The notes under the pieces were generated by a model that made no database searches, was not told where the DNA came from, and saw only the letters and a list, made by a program, of their open reading frames with translations. 39,943 nt of DNA from Tagaea sp. (GTDB lineage Bacteria; Pseudomonadota; Alphaproteobacteria; CACIAM-22H2), in NCBI GenBank assembly GCA_023653245.1, contig JAMNXK010000004.1, forward strand, positions 1-39,943, read 5' to 3'. Shown here piece after piece: positions 1-7,249 of this stretch. The position numbers were made by a program, and so were the translations under genes. Every line of letters starts with the position of its first letter. Within the stretch, counting starts at the first letter, position 1.

Positions 1-777
1 GGGCACATTTATCTCGGCAGCGGAAACAACGTCCTCGATGCCAATGGCGCGGGTCACATCTACGCCGAGTCCGGCGACGACGTGGTCAACGCGACCGCCG
101 TCGGACATATCCGCGTCGGCGACGGCCGGAACGTCGTGACGGCGTCGAGCGCGGCAAGCATCGAGTCCGGCCACGGGGACGACCGCATTTCCGCCGCCAA
201 AGTCGGCTGGCTGGATGCGGGCGACGGGAACAACACGATGGCGCTGGCCGAGGTTTACCGCGTCAAAGCAGGTTCCGGGAACGACACGATCGCGATCTCC
301 GGCGCGCGCTCGCTCGACGCCGGCGGCGGCAAGAACACGATCGAGGCGATGGACGTCGCATTCATCAAGACCGGATCGGGCGACGACAAAGTCGTGGCGA
401 CCGGCTCCGTCCGGATCGAGACCGGCGCCGGCGACGATACGATAGACGCGCAGGATACCCGACAGGTGACGGGCGGCGCGGGCAACGACCGGCTGACGCT
501 CGCGCGGGCCACCGCGCTCTACCGGCGCGGCGACGGCACGGACACGATCCGCGCGGGTGCGGACGTCAAGGTCGAGTTCTCGGACATCCGCACGTCGGAT
601 GTCGAGATCAAGGTCGAACGCGATCGCGAGGGCCGCGCCGTCGCGATCGACGTCTCGCTCAAGGACGGCTCGGGCGGCGTGAAGATCGTCGCCGGGCCGG
701 GCGGCGCGGGCGACGCGCTGATCCGCTTCGCCGACGGTACGAGCGTGCCTTACGCATTGGTCGCCGCCGGACGCTGA
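1..777 (+). CDS. RTX-like glycine/aspartate-rich repeat protein, C-terminal part (5' truncated)
   Basis: The frame is open from base 1 to a TGA at 775-777, so the true start lies upstream of the window. The visible 258 residues are a run of imperfect repeats of about 20 residues, each with a G-x-G-(N/D)-(N/D)-x-(I/V) core such as GSGNDTI, GAGDDTID and GAGNDRL, alternating with hydrophobic strands. This is the hallmark of calcium-binding beta-roll proteins (haemolysin-type repeat family), usually secreted by type I systems. The last ~90 residues lose the repeat and may form a cap or secretion signal. Many repeats keep only part of the nonapeptide, so calcium binding is inferred. It is a host gene converging on the aldo/keto reductase with only 7 bp between the stops. 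No catalytic domain is visible. Confidence 0.7.
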   Translation, partial: GHIYLGSGNNVLDANGAGHIYAESGDDVVNATAVGHIRVGDGRNVVTASSAASIESGHGDDRISAAKVGWLDAGDGNNTMALAEVYRVKAGSGNDTIAISGARSLDAGGGKNTIEAMDVAFIKTGSGDDKVVATGSVRIETGAGDDTIDAQDTRQVTGGAGNDRLTLARATALYRRGDGTDTIRAGADVKVEFSDIRTSDVEIKVERDREGRAVAIDVSLKDGSGGVKIVAGPGGAGDALIRFADGTSVPYALVAAGR

Positions 778-784
778 CGCGCGT

Positions 785-1627
785 TCACAGCATATCCAGC
801 GCCGTGGCGCGTTTGGGCGCTGGATGCGCCGCGTCGAGCGCCGCGATGTCGGCGTCGCTCAGGACGACGTCCATCGCCGCGATGTTCTCGGCGAGATGCG
901 CCGGGTTCGTCGCCTTGGGGATGACCATCACGTCGGGGAAGCGCGCGGCCCAGGCGAGCATGATCTGTGCTGGCGACGCCCCTTTCGCCGCCGCGATCTT
1001 GGCGAGAGCGGGCGATTTCGGCAGCCGCCCTTGTTCGAGCGGCGAATAGGCCATGATGGGCACACGCCGCTTGCGGCACCAATCGAGCAGGCCCGTCTCC
1101 AAACTCCGCCGGCCGAGATTGTAGAGCACCTGATTGGCCGCACAGGCGTCGCCGCCCGCCGCGATCAGATCGTCCATATCGGGCGTGTCGAAATTCGACA
1201 CGCCCCAATGGCGAATTTGCCCGGCCTTCTTGAGCGCTTCGAACCCGGCGACCGTCTCGGCCAGCGGATGGTTGCCGCGCCAGTGCAAGAGATAGAGATC
1301 GATTCGGTCGGTCTTGAGGCGCTTGAGCGACCTTGCGCAGGCTTCGGCGACGCCCCGGCGGCTGGCGTTGTGCGGATAGACCTTGGAGACGACGAAGACC
1401 TCGTCGCGCCGTCCGGCGAGCGCTTGGCCGAGGATCTCCTCGGCCCCGCCCTCGCCATACATTTCGGCCGTGTCGATCAGGCGCACGCCCTTGTCGAGAC
1501 CGGCGCGCAAGGCGGCGAGTTCCGCCGCCGCCTTGGCCTTGGACTCGCCCATGCGCCAGGTGCCCAGGCCGAATTGCGCGACGGCTTCGCCGTCGGGCAA
1601 TTTTGTCGTTCGATCGAGACCTTTCAT
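785..1627 (-). CDS. Aldo/keto reductase
   Basis: A 280-residue NADPH-dependent oxidoreductase of the aldo/keto reductase TIM-barrel superfamily. The expected catalytic tetrad is visible: Asp52 and Tyr57 in DTAEMYG, Lys82 in VVSKVYP, His115 in LLHWRG. GVSNFD and the cofactor-binding IPKATNP segment are also present. The ATG at 1627 is chosen because the barrel begins directly after it; a longer open frame upstream reads into the prophage end and shows no family resemblance. The physiological substrate cannot be told. The prophage is inserted 6 bp upstream of the start codon, so the gene has lost its native leader. It now lies downstream of, and co-oriented with, the com/methyltransferase cassette, and read-through from the phage may drive it (inference). 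Confidence 0.9.
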   Translation of the reverse strand: MKGLDRTTKLPDGEAVAQFGLGTWRMGESKAKAAAELAALRAGLDKGVRLIDTAEMYGEGGAEEILGQALAGRRDEVFVVSKVYPHNASRRGVAEACARSLKRLKTDRIDLYLLHWRGNHPLAETVAGFEALKKAGQIRHWGVSNFDTPDMDDLIAAGGDACAANQVLYNLGRRSLETGLLDWCRKRRVPIMAYSPLEQGRLPKSPALAKIAAAKGASPAQIMLAWAARFPDVMVIPKATNPAHLAENIAAMDVVLSDADIAALDAAHPAPKRATALDML

Positions 1628-1633
1628 GACGCT

Positions 1634-1638
1634 ACGTT
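1634..1638. repeat. 5-bp target-site duplication (left copy)
   Basis: ACGTT directly abuts the 5'-TG terminus of the prophage at 1639. The same five bases follow the CA terminus at 39780-39784. Five-bp duplications are what Mu-type transposition produces. Confidence 0.92.
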
Positions 1639-1645
1639 TGTAGCC

Positions 1646-1689
1646 GGACACCCGGTTTGGCATTTTGGGACACCCGGTTTGGAATTTGC
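1646..1689 (+). repeat. attR transposase-binding sites R1 and R2 (tandem 22-bp repeats)
   Basis: Two adjacent 22-bp units, 1646-1667 and 1668-1689, share an identical 15-bp core GGACACCCGGTTTGG followed by an (A/C)ATTT stretch. They match at about 20 of 22 positions. Head-to-tail 22-bp spacing is the arrangement of MuA sites R1 and R2 in phage Mu. Inverted relatives occur at the other end of the element (39751-39772, 39582-39603). Confidence 0.85.
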
Positions 1690-1813
1690 CAAATAGCCGG
1701 TCCGGCAGGGTCGAGGGGCCGGTTTTTAACGCTCGCGGGCGCGGCCCCGAGGGTTCGGGAGGACGGACCGAGGCACGCCTCACGCCACGGGCCGCGCCCA
1801 ACCGCATGTGGGC

Positions 1814-2302
1814 TCATCGCGGGGGCAGTTCGACGGTCGTGGTCGCCGCCTTGATCTCCCGCAGGCCGCCCGGTAAGTCGAGCCGATCGGCCGCCATGCG
1901 CTGCTGGATCGAGGACGCGGCGGCGAGGTCGATCCGCAGATACTTCCGCGCCTCGCCCAGGCCACGATCCATCAGGCCGACATAGCTGAACTTGTCGAGC
2001 CCGCGCTCCCGCGCCGACCGGCCCGCGAACACGCCCGTGACCAGCGTCCAGCCTTCCATATTCGCCACCCGCGTTTCGGCCATGCAAATGATCGAGCACT
2101 TGCCCCCGTCCCCGGCCGGCCGGCACTGCGTGCGGTGAGTGTCGATCATCGTATTGACGGCCGACTGGGTCTCGCGCGCGACGGCCGCCCCCGCCGTCAT
2201 GTCGCATGCGGCGGCGGGCCGCGCGCCGCCGATCGCGACGACGGCGAGGAACACACCGAAGACCAAAGCGTAGAGGGCTGCCATGCGCGCGGCGGTTTTC
2301 AC
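1814..2302 (-). CDS. Small exported protein of the right-end cassette (moron candidate)
   Basis: The 162-residue product begins with GTG at 2302, whose GTGA overlaps the methyltransferase stop, so the two are translationally coupled. An ATG at 2284 is an alternative start. Residues 7-33 form a signal peptide: hydrophobic core ALVFGVFLAVVAIGG followed by an AxA-type cleavage region ending just before CDMT. The mature part has three more cysteines (CRPAG, GKCSIIC), suggesting a disulphide-bonded periplasmic or secreted protein. I recognise no family. It is the last phage gene before attR, downstream of com and the methyltransferase, a position where transposable phages carry lysogenic-conversion genes. 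Function unknown. Confidence 0.7.
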   Translation of the reverse strand: MKTAARMAALYALVFGVFLAVVAIGGARPAAACDMTAGAAVARETQSAVNTMIDTHRTQCRPAGDGGKCSIICMAETRVANMEGWTLVTGVFAGRSARERGLDKFSYVGLMDRGLGEARKYLRIDLAAASSIQQRMAADRLDLPGGLREIKAATTTVELPPR

Positions 2303-3243
2303 GGGCGATTCTCCGTCTTAGCGGGACAACCGGAACGCACTATCGCCGCGACCGCCCCGTCCGTCAACGCGCGCGCCCGATCGGCCGCGAGAGCAGCGTC
2401 GAGAGTGCCGTACGCATACGCCGCGACCAGCGGCATGACGCCGTTGCCGCAGAGCCTGGCGCGGTCCATCCATCGGGCCAGCCCATCGTCGCCTCCAGGA
2501 ACCGCGGGTTCACGACCAGGCCGTAGTTTGAGCCATGCTTCCCAGGCCAGCATTTCACCAGGACCGGGCGGGTAGAGACCAGCGCGCGGCGCGGGCCCCC
2601 GGCCGCGCGCACGATCGCGCGCACGGCGACCCACGCGAGGGCGGCCCCCGAGATCGACATCGTCTGCCACTCGCCGGGCATGGGCTTGAACTTGAGGCCG
2701 TTGCGGTCCAGCCGGATGAGCAAGTGATTCCCATTCCTGGTCGCCGTCGGCGTCGGCCAAAGCGAAAACCCGCGCCCGCGCCGTGCTCGCGCCCGTTTCG
2801 AGGCCCGAGAACAGTCCCGCTGCAACCCGGAAACCCAGTCCTTGAAGGTCCCGGCAGACGACTTCGAAACCGAGGGACAGATGGCCCGCGACGTTCTCGA
2901 CGAAAACGCGCCTCGGGCGCATCGCTTCGACGATCTTGGCGATCGCGGGCCAGAGATGGCGCGGGTCTTCGTGCCCGCGTCGCGGCCCGGCCATGGAGAA
3001 GGGCTGGCACGGGTAACCGGCAGTGAGGATATCCACGCGCCCGCGCCACGGCTTCGCGTCGAAACTCTTGACGTCGTCCCAGATCGCCGCGTCGTCGAGC
3101 CCGCCGTCTTGCATGCGGGCGCGCAAGACTTCGACGGCGAAGGGATCGCGCTCGACGAAACAGACCGTGCGGTACGAAGGCTCCGCCAGATGCAATCCGA
3201 GTTCGAGGCCCCCGGCACCGGCACATAAAGCCACGCCATTCAT
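2299..3243 (-). CDS. DNA (cytosine-5) methyltransferase of the com operon
   Basis: This 314-residue Dcm-type protein transfers methyl from AdoMet to cytosine C5. Motifs: I, LCAGAGGLELGL (residues 6-17); IV, GYPCQPFSMAG with catalytic Cys79; VI, VENV at 115-118; VIII, TARARVF around 154-160; a motif X-like LCGNGVMPLVAAYA at 264-277. The start ATG at 3243 has AGGAG 5 nt upstream, 10 bp after the com stop. It takes the position of Mu mom and presumably protects phage DNA from host restriction (inference). Oddity: between about 2463 and 2765 the +1 frame, not this one, has the high G/C third positions typical of the neighbours and reads WPTPTATRNGN and NPRFLEATMGWPDGWT, motifs seen in phage cytosine methyltransferase target-recognition regions. 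Either the segment is overprinted or two compensating frameshifts have occurred. Confidence 0.8.
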   Translation of the reverse strand: MNGVALCAGAGGLELGLHLAEPSYRTVCFVERDPFAVEVLRARMQDGGLDDAAIWDDVKSFDAKPWRGRVDILTAGYPCQPFSMAGPRRGHEDPRHLWPAIAKIVEAMRPRRVFVENVAGHLSLGFEVVCRDLQGLGFRVAAGLFSGLETGASTARARVFALADADGDQEWESLAHPAGPQRPQVQAHARRVADDVDLGGRPRVGRRARDRARGRGPAPRAGLYPPGPGEMLAWEAWLKLRPGREPAVPGGDDGLARWMDRARLCGNGVMPLVAAYAYGTLDAALAADRARALTDGAVAAIVRSGCPAKTENRP

Positions 3244-3253
3244 CGCGTCTCCT

Positions 3254-3442
3254 CTACCGCGTCGATCTCTCGATCGCGCGCGGCGGTTCGGACGCTCCAG
3301 GGCGTTCTTGTTGGGGGCTCGGGGCCCTCTCGGTTCGGACCAGCGTGCCGCAACGGCGGCACTTGATCTCGATGACGTAGTCGCCGGATGCGCGCGCGAG
3401 CAGCGCGCCGCACCGGCATCGGATGTTCGTCGTCGCGCGCAC
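3254..3442 (-). CDS. com: Com-like zinc-finger translational activator
   Basis: A 62-residue protein with two cysteine pairs, IRCRCGALLA and IEIKCRRCGTLV, arranged as in phage Mu Com. Mu Com binds its mRNA to open the mom start site. The start is GTG at 3442. The first pair is C-x-C rather than C-x2-C. The tail after residue ~38 is basic/polar and probably disordered. It lies 10 bp upstream of the cytosine methyltransferase, the same gene order as com-mom in Mu, so its target is probably the methyltransferase message (inference). Confidence 0.85.
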   Translation of the reverse strand: MRATTNIRCRCGALLARASGDYVIEIKCRRCGTLVRTERAPSPQQERPGASEPPRAIERSTR

Positions 3443-3608
3443 CGAATCGCCCTACGATTGAACCCGCCTCCGTCCGGAGGTGGCGGGACGGCCGCTCGGC
3501 GGCCGAGGGTGGTCGTGCGCGGGCGATCGCGCGGTTCGGGGTGCGTCAACACCCCGGCCCCCGCCTTTCGGGCGGGGATATTGGAATCCTGTTTGCGTGC
3601 GGCGACGC
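3443..3608 (-). promoter_or_regulatory. Leader of the com operon with two hairpins
   Basis: The 166-bp gap between the tail-assembly stop and com holds two adjacent stem-loops: 3537-3556 (CGGGGTG / CACCCCG, 6-nt loop) and 3559-3577 (CCCCGCC / GGCGGGG, 5-nt loop). A GGCCG/CGGCC inverted repeat lies near 3490-3503. Read on the minus strand the stem-loops follow the tail operon, so they may terminate or attenuate late transcription. There is no good U-tract. The com/mom-type promoter should lie here, but I could not fix a -35/-10 pair. Confidence 0.4.
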
Positions 3609-4184
3609 TCACGCGGGCCAGCCGGCGGTCACGTCGTAGGCGACGACGCCTGCGACCGTCGTCAGCGCCTCGATCGCTTCGATCTTCGCGCGTTGAACCG
3701 CGAACAGCGCCTGCACTTGCGTGCCGACGGCCACGCCCATCGCGATCAGCTGGGGCTTGTCGAGCGTCAGCGTGCCGTCGATCCCCGACCATTGAATGGC
3801 GAAGGGCTCCGGCGCGTATTGCGACAGCAGCACCGTGTTGCCGAGCTTGGCCTGGCTGATCTCGTCGGTCGCGACCTTGACGCCCAAATAGACCAGCCCC
3901 GCGACCTCCTTCTGCCAGCGCAACGCCTTCACCTCGGTCACACGCGCGGCCTTCGCCTGGGCGATCGGCACGGGCGTGGTTTCGTAAACGCCGGGCGCCG
4001 TCTCGGTCACGCTGGCGAAGCGCGGGTCGTGCGCCGGCGGCTCGGGCACGATCTCGAGTCCGAGCGCCAAGCGCTCTTGCTCGGTCAGCGCGCCGAGCCA
4101 GTCGGCCGGGTAGTTGACGCCGTCGCGCGAATAGGCCTGGCCAACGCGCACCGTCTGACCGTCGGGAAATTTGAAGCGGCTCAT
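3609..4184 (-). CDS. Tail-fibre assembly-type protein (DUF4376-like)
   Basis: A 191-residue protein. The N-terminal ~60 residues are short and polar (FKFPDGQTVRVG...WLGALTEQER). The C-terminal half (~85-185) is an alpha-helical DUF4376-like domain with KALRWQKEVAGLVYLGVKVATDE and repeated acidic/hydrophobic heptads. Such proteins accompany tail fibres in Mu-like phages, where they act as fibre chaperones or fibre-tip components. A strong Shine-Dalgarno sequence (GAGGAGG) overlaps the stop of the upstream host-recognition gene, so the two are co-expressed. It is the last gene of the tail operon. Confidence 0.6.
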   Translation of the reverse strand: MSRFKFPDGQTVRVGQAYSRDGVNYPADWLGALTEQERLALGLEIVPEPPAHDPRFASVTETAPGVYETTPVPIAQAKAARVTEVKALRWQKEVAGLVYLGVKVATDEISQAKLGNTVLLSQYAPEPFAIQWSGIDGTLTLDKPQLIAMGVAVGTQVQALFAVQRAKIEAIEALTTVAGVVAYDVTAGWPA

Positions 4185-4194
4185 CTCATCCTCC

Positions 4195-5769
4195 TCAGTT
4201 CATCTGCGCGTTGCCCGGCACGCGAGCCGCGCTCGCGAACGGCACGCCTTGCGTGGCCGTCCAGTTGTTGGTGCCGCTCGCGTTGTAGCTCGACGAAGCC
4301 GTGCGGAGCTTGAACCCGCCGGCCAGGCGATCGGCGTGCGTGCCCCAGATGACGGCGTTGCCGTTGATCGTCAGCGTGGCCGCCGCATGCCCGGTCCAAA
4401 TCACCGGCCCGTCGGCCGAGGCGTTGCCGGTGAAAGCCCCGGACAGCAGGCCCGGGCCGCCGGCGAGCTCCAGGCTCGACAGGCCGCGATAGCCCGCGCT
4501 CGGTGCGTGCGACCAAGGCCGGGCGCCGAAGTTCAAGTGCCAGGCGCCGGCGGTGGCGGCTTGAATGTCCGGCCACCAGCGTTGCCCGGACAGGCCGGCG
4601 GCCAACGACTCCTGCACGAGCGCGCCATTTCGGTAGATGGCGCATCGATTGCCGTCGATGTCGAACTCGATCCGCGCGATATCGTTCGTGGACCAAAACG
4701 CGAGGCCCGTCGTTTCGCCGGCCGCCGAGACCCTGCAGGCGAAATCGGCCGAGCGGGAGCGGATGTAGCGGGTTTCGCCGCCATCCGAGCGGATGCCGAA
4801 CCCGGTCGAGTTCGCGGAGTCGGGAAACCCGACGATTTGCCCTTCGACAACCCACGCGCCCGACGCGACGCCGATCGTGCCGCGCATCTGGCCGGTCGGC
4901 CCCGCGACGCTCAGGTTGGCGTTACTCAAGCCCGCGGCACCCGGACCCAGCGGGCTCAGCGTCGCGTGATTGATCGAAGGTGTGTCGCGCGACTGATCGA
5001 ACGTCGGGCCGGCGGTCACGCTGACGTTCGACGGCGTCAGATGGTTGCCGTTGCTAGAGGAGTCCGCGCCGAACGCGGCCGGCGTCGCGGCCGAGGCGTC
5101 GGCGAAGCGCCACCACCCGCCGTTGGCACCGTAGAGCCCCAAGTAACGCCGAGGGCGCCAGGCGCCGCTTTGTGCGGGAAACCCGAACGTCGAGGCCGGC
5201 AGGCGTTGTCCATCGATCAAGCGCAGATCGGAAATCAGCCCGTCGTAAAACCACTGGCCCGAGCCAATGTGCCGCTGCCCGATCGTCCAAATGGCCGAGG
5301 CGCGGTTCCAATCGATCAGCGCATTCAGGGCCGGATAAACGGCCGACGAGAATCCGGTCAACCGCACGCCGTCGATCCAAAAATGCACGCGCTCCGACGC
5401 GGTCGCTTGGGTCGTATCGACGCCGATGACGATCTGATGATGCGCCGTCGGATCGCGAAATGCCGCCGACGACAGCAGATTATAAGCGCCGCTCCCGTTC
5501 TCGCGCATCTGCAAGAAGTCGCCGCCGTTGTTCGTGCCGGCGCCGAAGCCGAGCGTGTCGATCGTGCCCGCGTGATGGCCGCCCAACAGGGTCTGGAAGC
5601 TGGCTGTTCCGAGCGCTCCACGTTTGACGTGCAGTACGATCGTGAATATGCGCTCGTTCGTCGGTACGGCGACATTGGTCTTCGAGAAACTTGCGCTGTT
5701 CGCTCCGCGCAGGCGCGCAGCGAAGGGGATCGTGTAGATCTCCGCACCGAAGGGAATGATCGGGAGCAT
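4195..5769 (-). CDS. Tail spike/receptor-binding protein with LamG/SPRY-like domains
   Basis: A 524-residue protein in the place of Mu S, following the fibre gene by 3 bp. Residues ~35-205 read like a concanavalin/LamG-type jelly roll: HVKRGALGTASFQTLLGG, HQIVIGVDTTQ, VHFWIDGVRL, DGLISDLRLIDG. After a linker with YLGLYGANGGWWRFADAS, residues ~300-425 look SPRY/B30.2-like (GVASGAWVVEGQ, GFGIRSDGGE, IEFDIDGNRCAIYRNG). Both folds commonly bind carbohydrate or surface protein, so this is the best candidate for the host-range determinant. No depolymerase active site is recognisable. Domain calls are by eye. Confidence 0.6.
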   Translation of the reverse strand: MLPIIPFGAEIYTIPFAARLRGANSASFSKTNVAVPTNERIFTIVLHVKRGALGTASFQTLLGGHHAGTIDTLGFGAGTNNGGDFLQMRENGSGAYNLLSSAAFRDPTAHHQIVIGVDTTQATASERVHFWIDGVRLTGFSSAVYPALNALIDWNRASAIWTIGQRHIGSGQWFYDGLISDLRLIDGQRLPASTFGFPAQSGAWRPRRYLGLYGANGGWWRFADASAATPAAFGADSSSNGNHLTPSNVSVTAGPTFDQSRDTPSINHATLSPLGPGAAGLSNANLSVAGPTGQMRGTIGVASGAWVVEGQIVGFPDSANSTGFGIRSDGGETRYIRSRSADFACRVSAAGETTGLAFWSTNDIARIEFDIDGNRCAIYRNGALVQESLAAGLSGQRWWPDIQAATAGAWHLNFGARPWSHAPSAGYRGLSSLELAGGPGLLSGAFTGNASADGPVIWTGHAAATLTINGNAVIWGTHADRLAGGFKLRTASSSYNASGTNNWTATQGVPFASAARVPGNAQMN

Positions 5770-5772
5770 CGC

Positions 5773-6654
5773 TCAATTGCTCCAGCGGCCGACGCACCGC
5801 ATCGAAACGCCGTTCGACAGGAACGTGAAGATGGCGACCTTGTTCGCAGCCGAGGGCAGGATCGGCGTGCCCTCGATCCCGAAATCGTAGGCCGCGTTCC
5901 AGGCCAGCGTGCGCCCGCCGGTCGCGTCTTGGTTCACGCCGACGACGAACATGCCGCCGTCGCGCTGATTCGACGGCGCGTTGAGCGTCCGATTGCCCGC
6001 CAACGTGACGCGCGCCATCGGCTGCGTGTCGAGGTTCCAGTCGATGTTGGCCGCGTCGCTGAGGGTCGCGGGCGCGTAACGCTGCGCGCGCGTGAAAGCC
6101 TGGACCGCGTCGAGATAGGCGACGTTGCCCGAGACGCCGCCATAGCCGCGAGCGGCGACGACCAACGCCGCCGCGTCGGAAAAGCGCCGCACCTGGATCG
6201 ACTGTCCGGGTGCCAACACCAGCGTCGCCGCGCCGTCGATGGTCTGCGTGCCGGTGGGATCGAGCGTGAGGTTGCCCGTGCCCATGTTGAACACCGAGAA
6301 GTTCAGCCCGGTCTTGGAGACGTTGTCCCAGCTCAGCACGTGGCCGCCCGGCCCGCCATAGACGAAGAGATTGCCCCATTGCGCGTCGCCCACCGACGTA
6401 TCGACGTTGAACGCGACGATGCCGACCGTACCGCCCATGCGGCGAAGGGCCGTCAGCAGCTGATCGCGCTTCGCGGCGTCGGGTGCGAGGCCGGCCGCCT
6501 CGATCGGCCCGAGCACCTCTTCCTGCATGTTGTTGAACCATTTCTCGTTCAACGCCGTCGCCAGCGTGCCGGTGCCGGCCACGCCGTCGCGGAACCCGTG
6601 CTTGCCCGCGCCGAATTTGTCGGCGTGTTTGGTGGCGCTATCGATGCGGTCCAT
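5773..6654 (-). CDS. Tail fibre/baseplate-proximal fibre protein
   Basis: A 293-residue protein whose ATG overlaps the gp48 stop (TGATG). The N-terminus (KFGAGKHGFRDGVAGTGTLATALNEKWFNNMQEEV, residues ~10-45) resembles baseplate-attachment regions of phage fibres, which often contain an F-x-x-M-Q-E-E motif. The rest is beta-rich (MGTGNLTLDPTGTQTIDGAATLVLAPGQ and GNRTLNAPSNQRDGGMFVVGVNQDATGG), as in fibre shafts and heads. It probably connects the baseplate to the receptor-binding protein encoded next. Family assignment is from position and style, not from a diagnostic motif. Confidence 0.6.
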   Translation of the reverse strand: MDRIDSATKHADKFGAGKHGFRDGVAGTGTLATALNEKWFNNMQEEVLGPIEAAGLAPDAAKRDQLLTALRRMGGTVGIVAFNVDTSVGDAQWGNLFVYGGPGGHVLSWDNVSKTGLNFSVFNMGTGNLTLDPTGTQTIDGAATLVLAPGQSIQVRRFSDAAALVVAARGYGGVSGNVAYLDAVQAFTRAQRYAPATLSDAANIDWNLDTQPMARVTLAGNRTLNAPSNQRDGGMFVVGVNQDATGGRTLAWNAAYDFGIEGTPILPSAANKVAIFTFLSNGVSMRCVGRWSN

Positions 6655-7247
6655 CAGCTGCTCCCGTAAGCGAAAAGGACTTGGGTATGCGCGGGCGCGA
6701 GACACCAGATCACGCATTCCAGAACCGCGTTCCCCCAACTCGCGAGCGGCTCGTCGCACCCGGACCCGACGGTGAAGGGCCAGACGGTCGTTTCGGGCGC
6801 GCGCACGCGCCAGACGAAGCGCCACGGGTCGGGGTTTAGCGAATCGTCGCAGTCGGAGACGCAGACGAACGGGAAAAACTCCTCGATCGTCACCGCGAAA
6901 CCGAGTGCCGCCGCCACGCCGATGAAGTACGCGCGGGATTGCCCGCCGCGCGCGGTGAGCGCGCGGACCAGGCGCGCGCGCCGCTCGGCGATCGTCGTCG
7001 CTTGACCGGCGCATGGATCGGGCAGTCCGGCGACGCGCTCCCACTCGGGCAGGAGTTCGAGCGTCGTGCGCGGATCGCTCTCCTCGAGCAGGTCGCCCAT
7101 GCGCGCGTCGATCCGCGCGAACTCGGCCGCGAGCGCTTCGAGCGCGCGATGGCGCGTCGAGCCCGGCTCGACCGTCCAAGCGGGCCCGGGCGGCAACAGG
7201 ACGACGAGCTGGTCGCGGTACTCGGCGTGGGTGGCGAATTGGGTCAT
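6654..7247 (-). CDS. Mu gp48-like baseplate protein (DUF2313/YmfQ family)
   Basis: 197 residues. Typical family features are an N-terminal LLPPGPAW segment (residues ~18-25), the central LLPEWERVAGLPDPC motif (~68-82), RRARLVRALTARGGQSRAYFIGVAAALGF (~91-119), and a C-terminal half with a cysteine-containing FPFVCVSDCDD. These proteins sit at the end of the baseplate gene block and connect the baseplate wedge to the fibre. It starts 2 bp after the gp47 stop and overlaps the fibre gene start by TGATG. Confidence 0.85.
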   Translation of the reverse strand: MTQFATHAEYRDQLVVLLPPGPAWTVEPGSTRHRALEALAAEFARIDARMGDLLEESDPRTTLELLPEWERVAGLPDPCAGQATTIAERRARLVRALTARGGQSRAYFIGVAAALGFAVTIEEFFPFVCVSDCDDSLNPDPWRFVWRVRAPETTVWPFTVGSGCDEPLASWGNAVLECVIWCLAPAHTQVLFAYGSS

Positions 7248-7249
7248 GC

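Noticed and set aside
1711..1735. Possible third attR transposase site (CCGGTTTTTA)
   Set aside because: Only the CCGGTTT core agrees; too weak to call R3.
1628..1807. 60-codon N-terminal extension of the aldo/keto reductase frame
   Set aside because: It lies almost entirely within the prophage end and has no family similarity; the ATG at 1627 fits the barrel start.
3443..3608. Intrinsic terminator after the tail operon
   Set aside because: Two stable hairpins exist but neither is followed by a U-tract on the minus strand, so listed only as a leader with hairpins.
4171..6669. 832-codon open frame on the plus strand over the tail fibre genes (and similar long plus-strand frames, e.g. 20944-23121, 24044-26518, 38016-39860)
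   Set aside because: Arginine/proline/glycine-rich shadow of G/C-rich minus-strand genes; no domain, and it opposes intact recognised genes.
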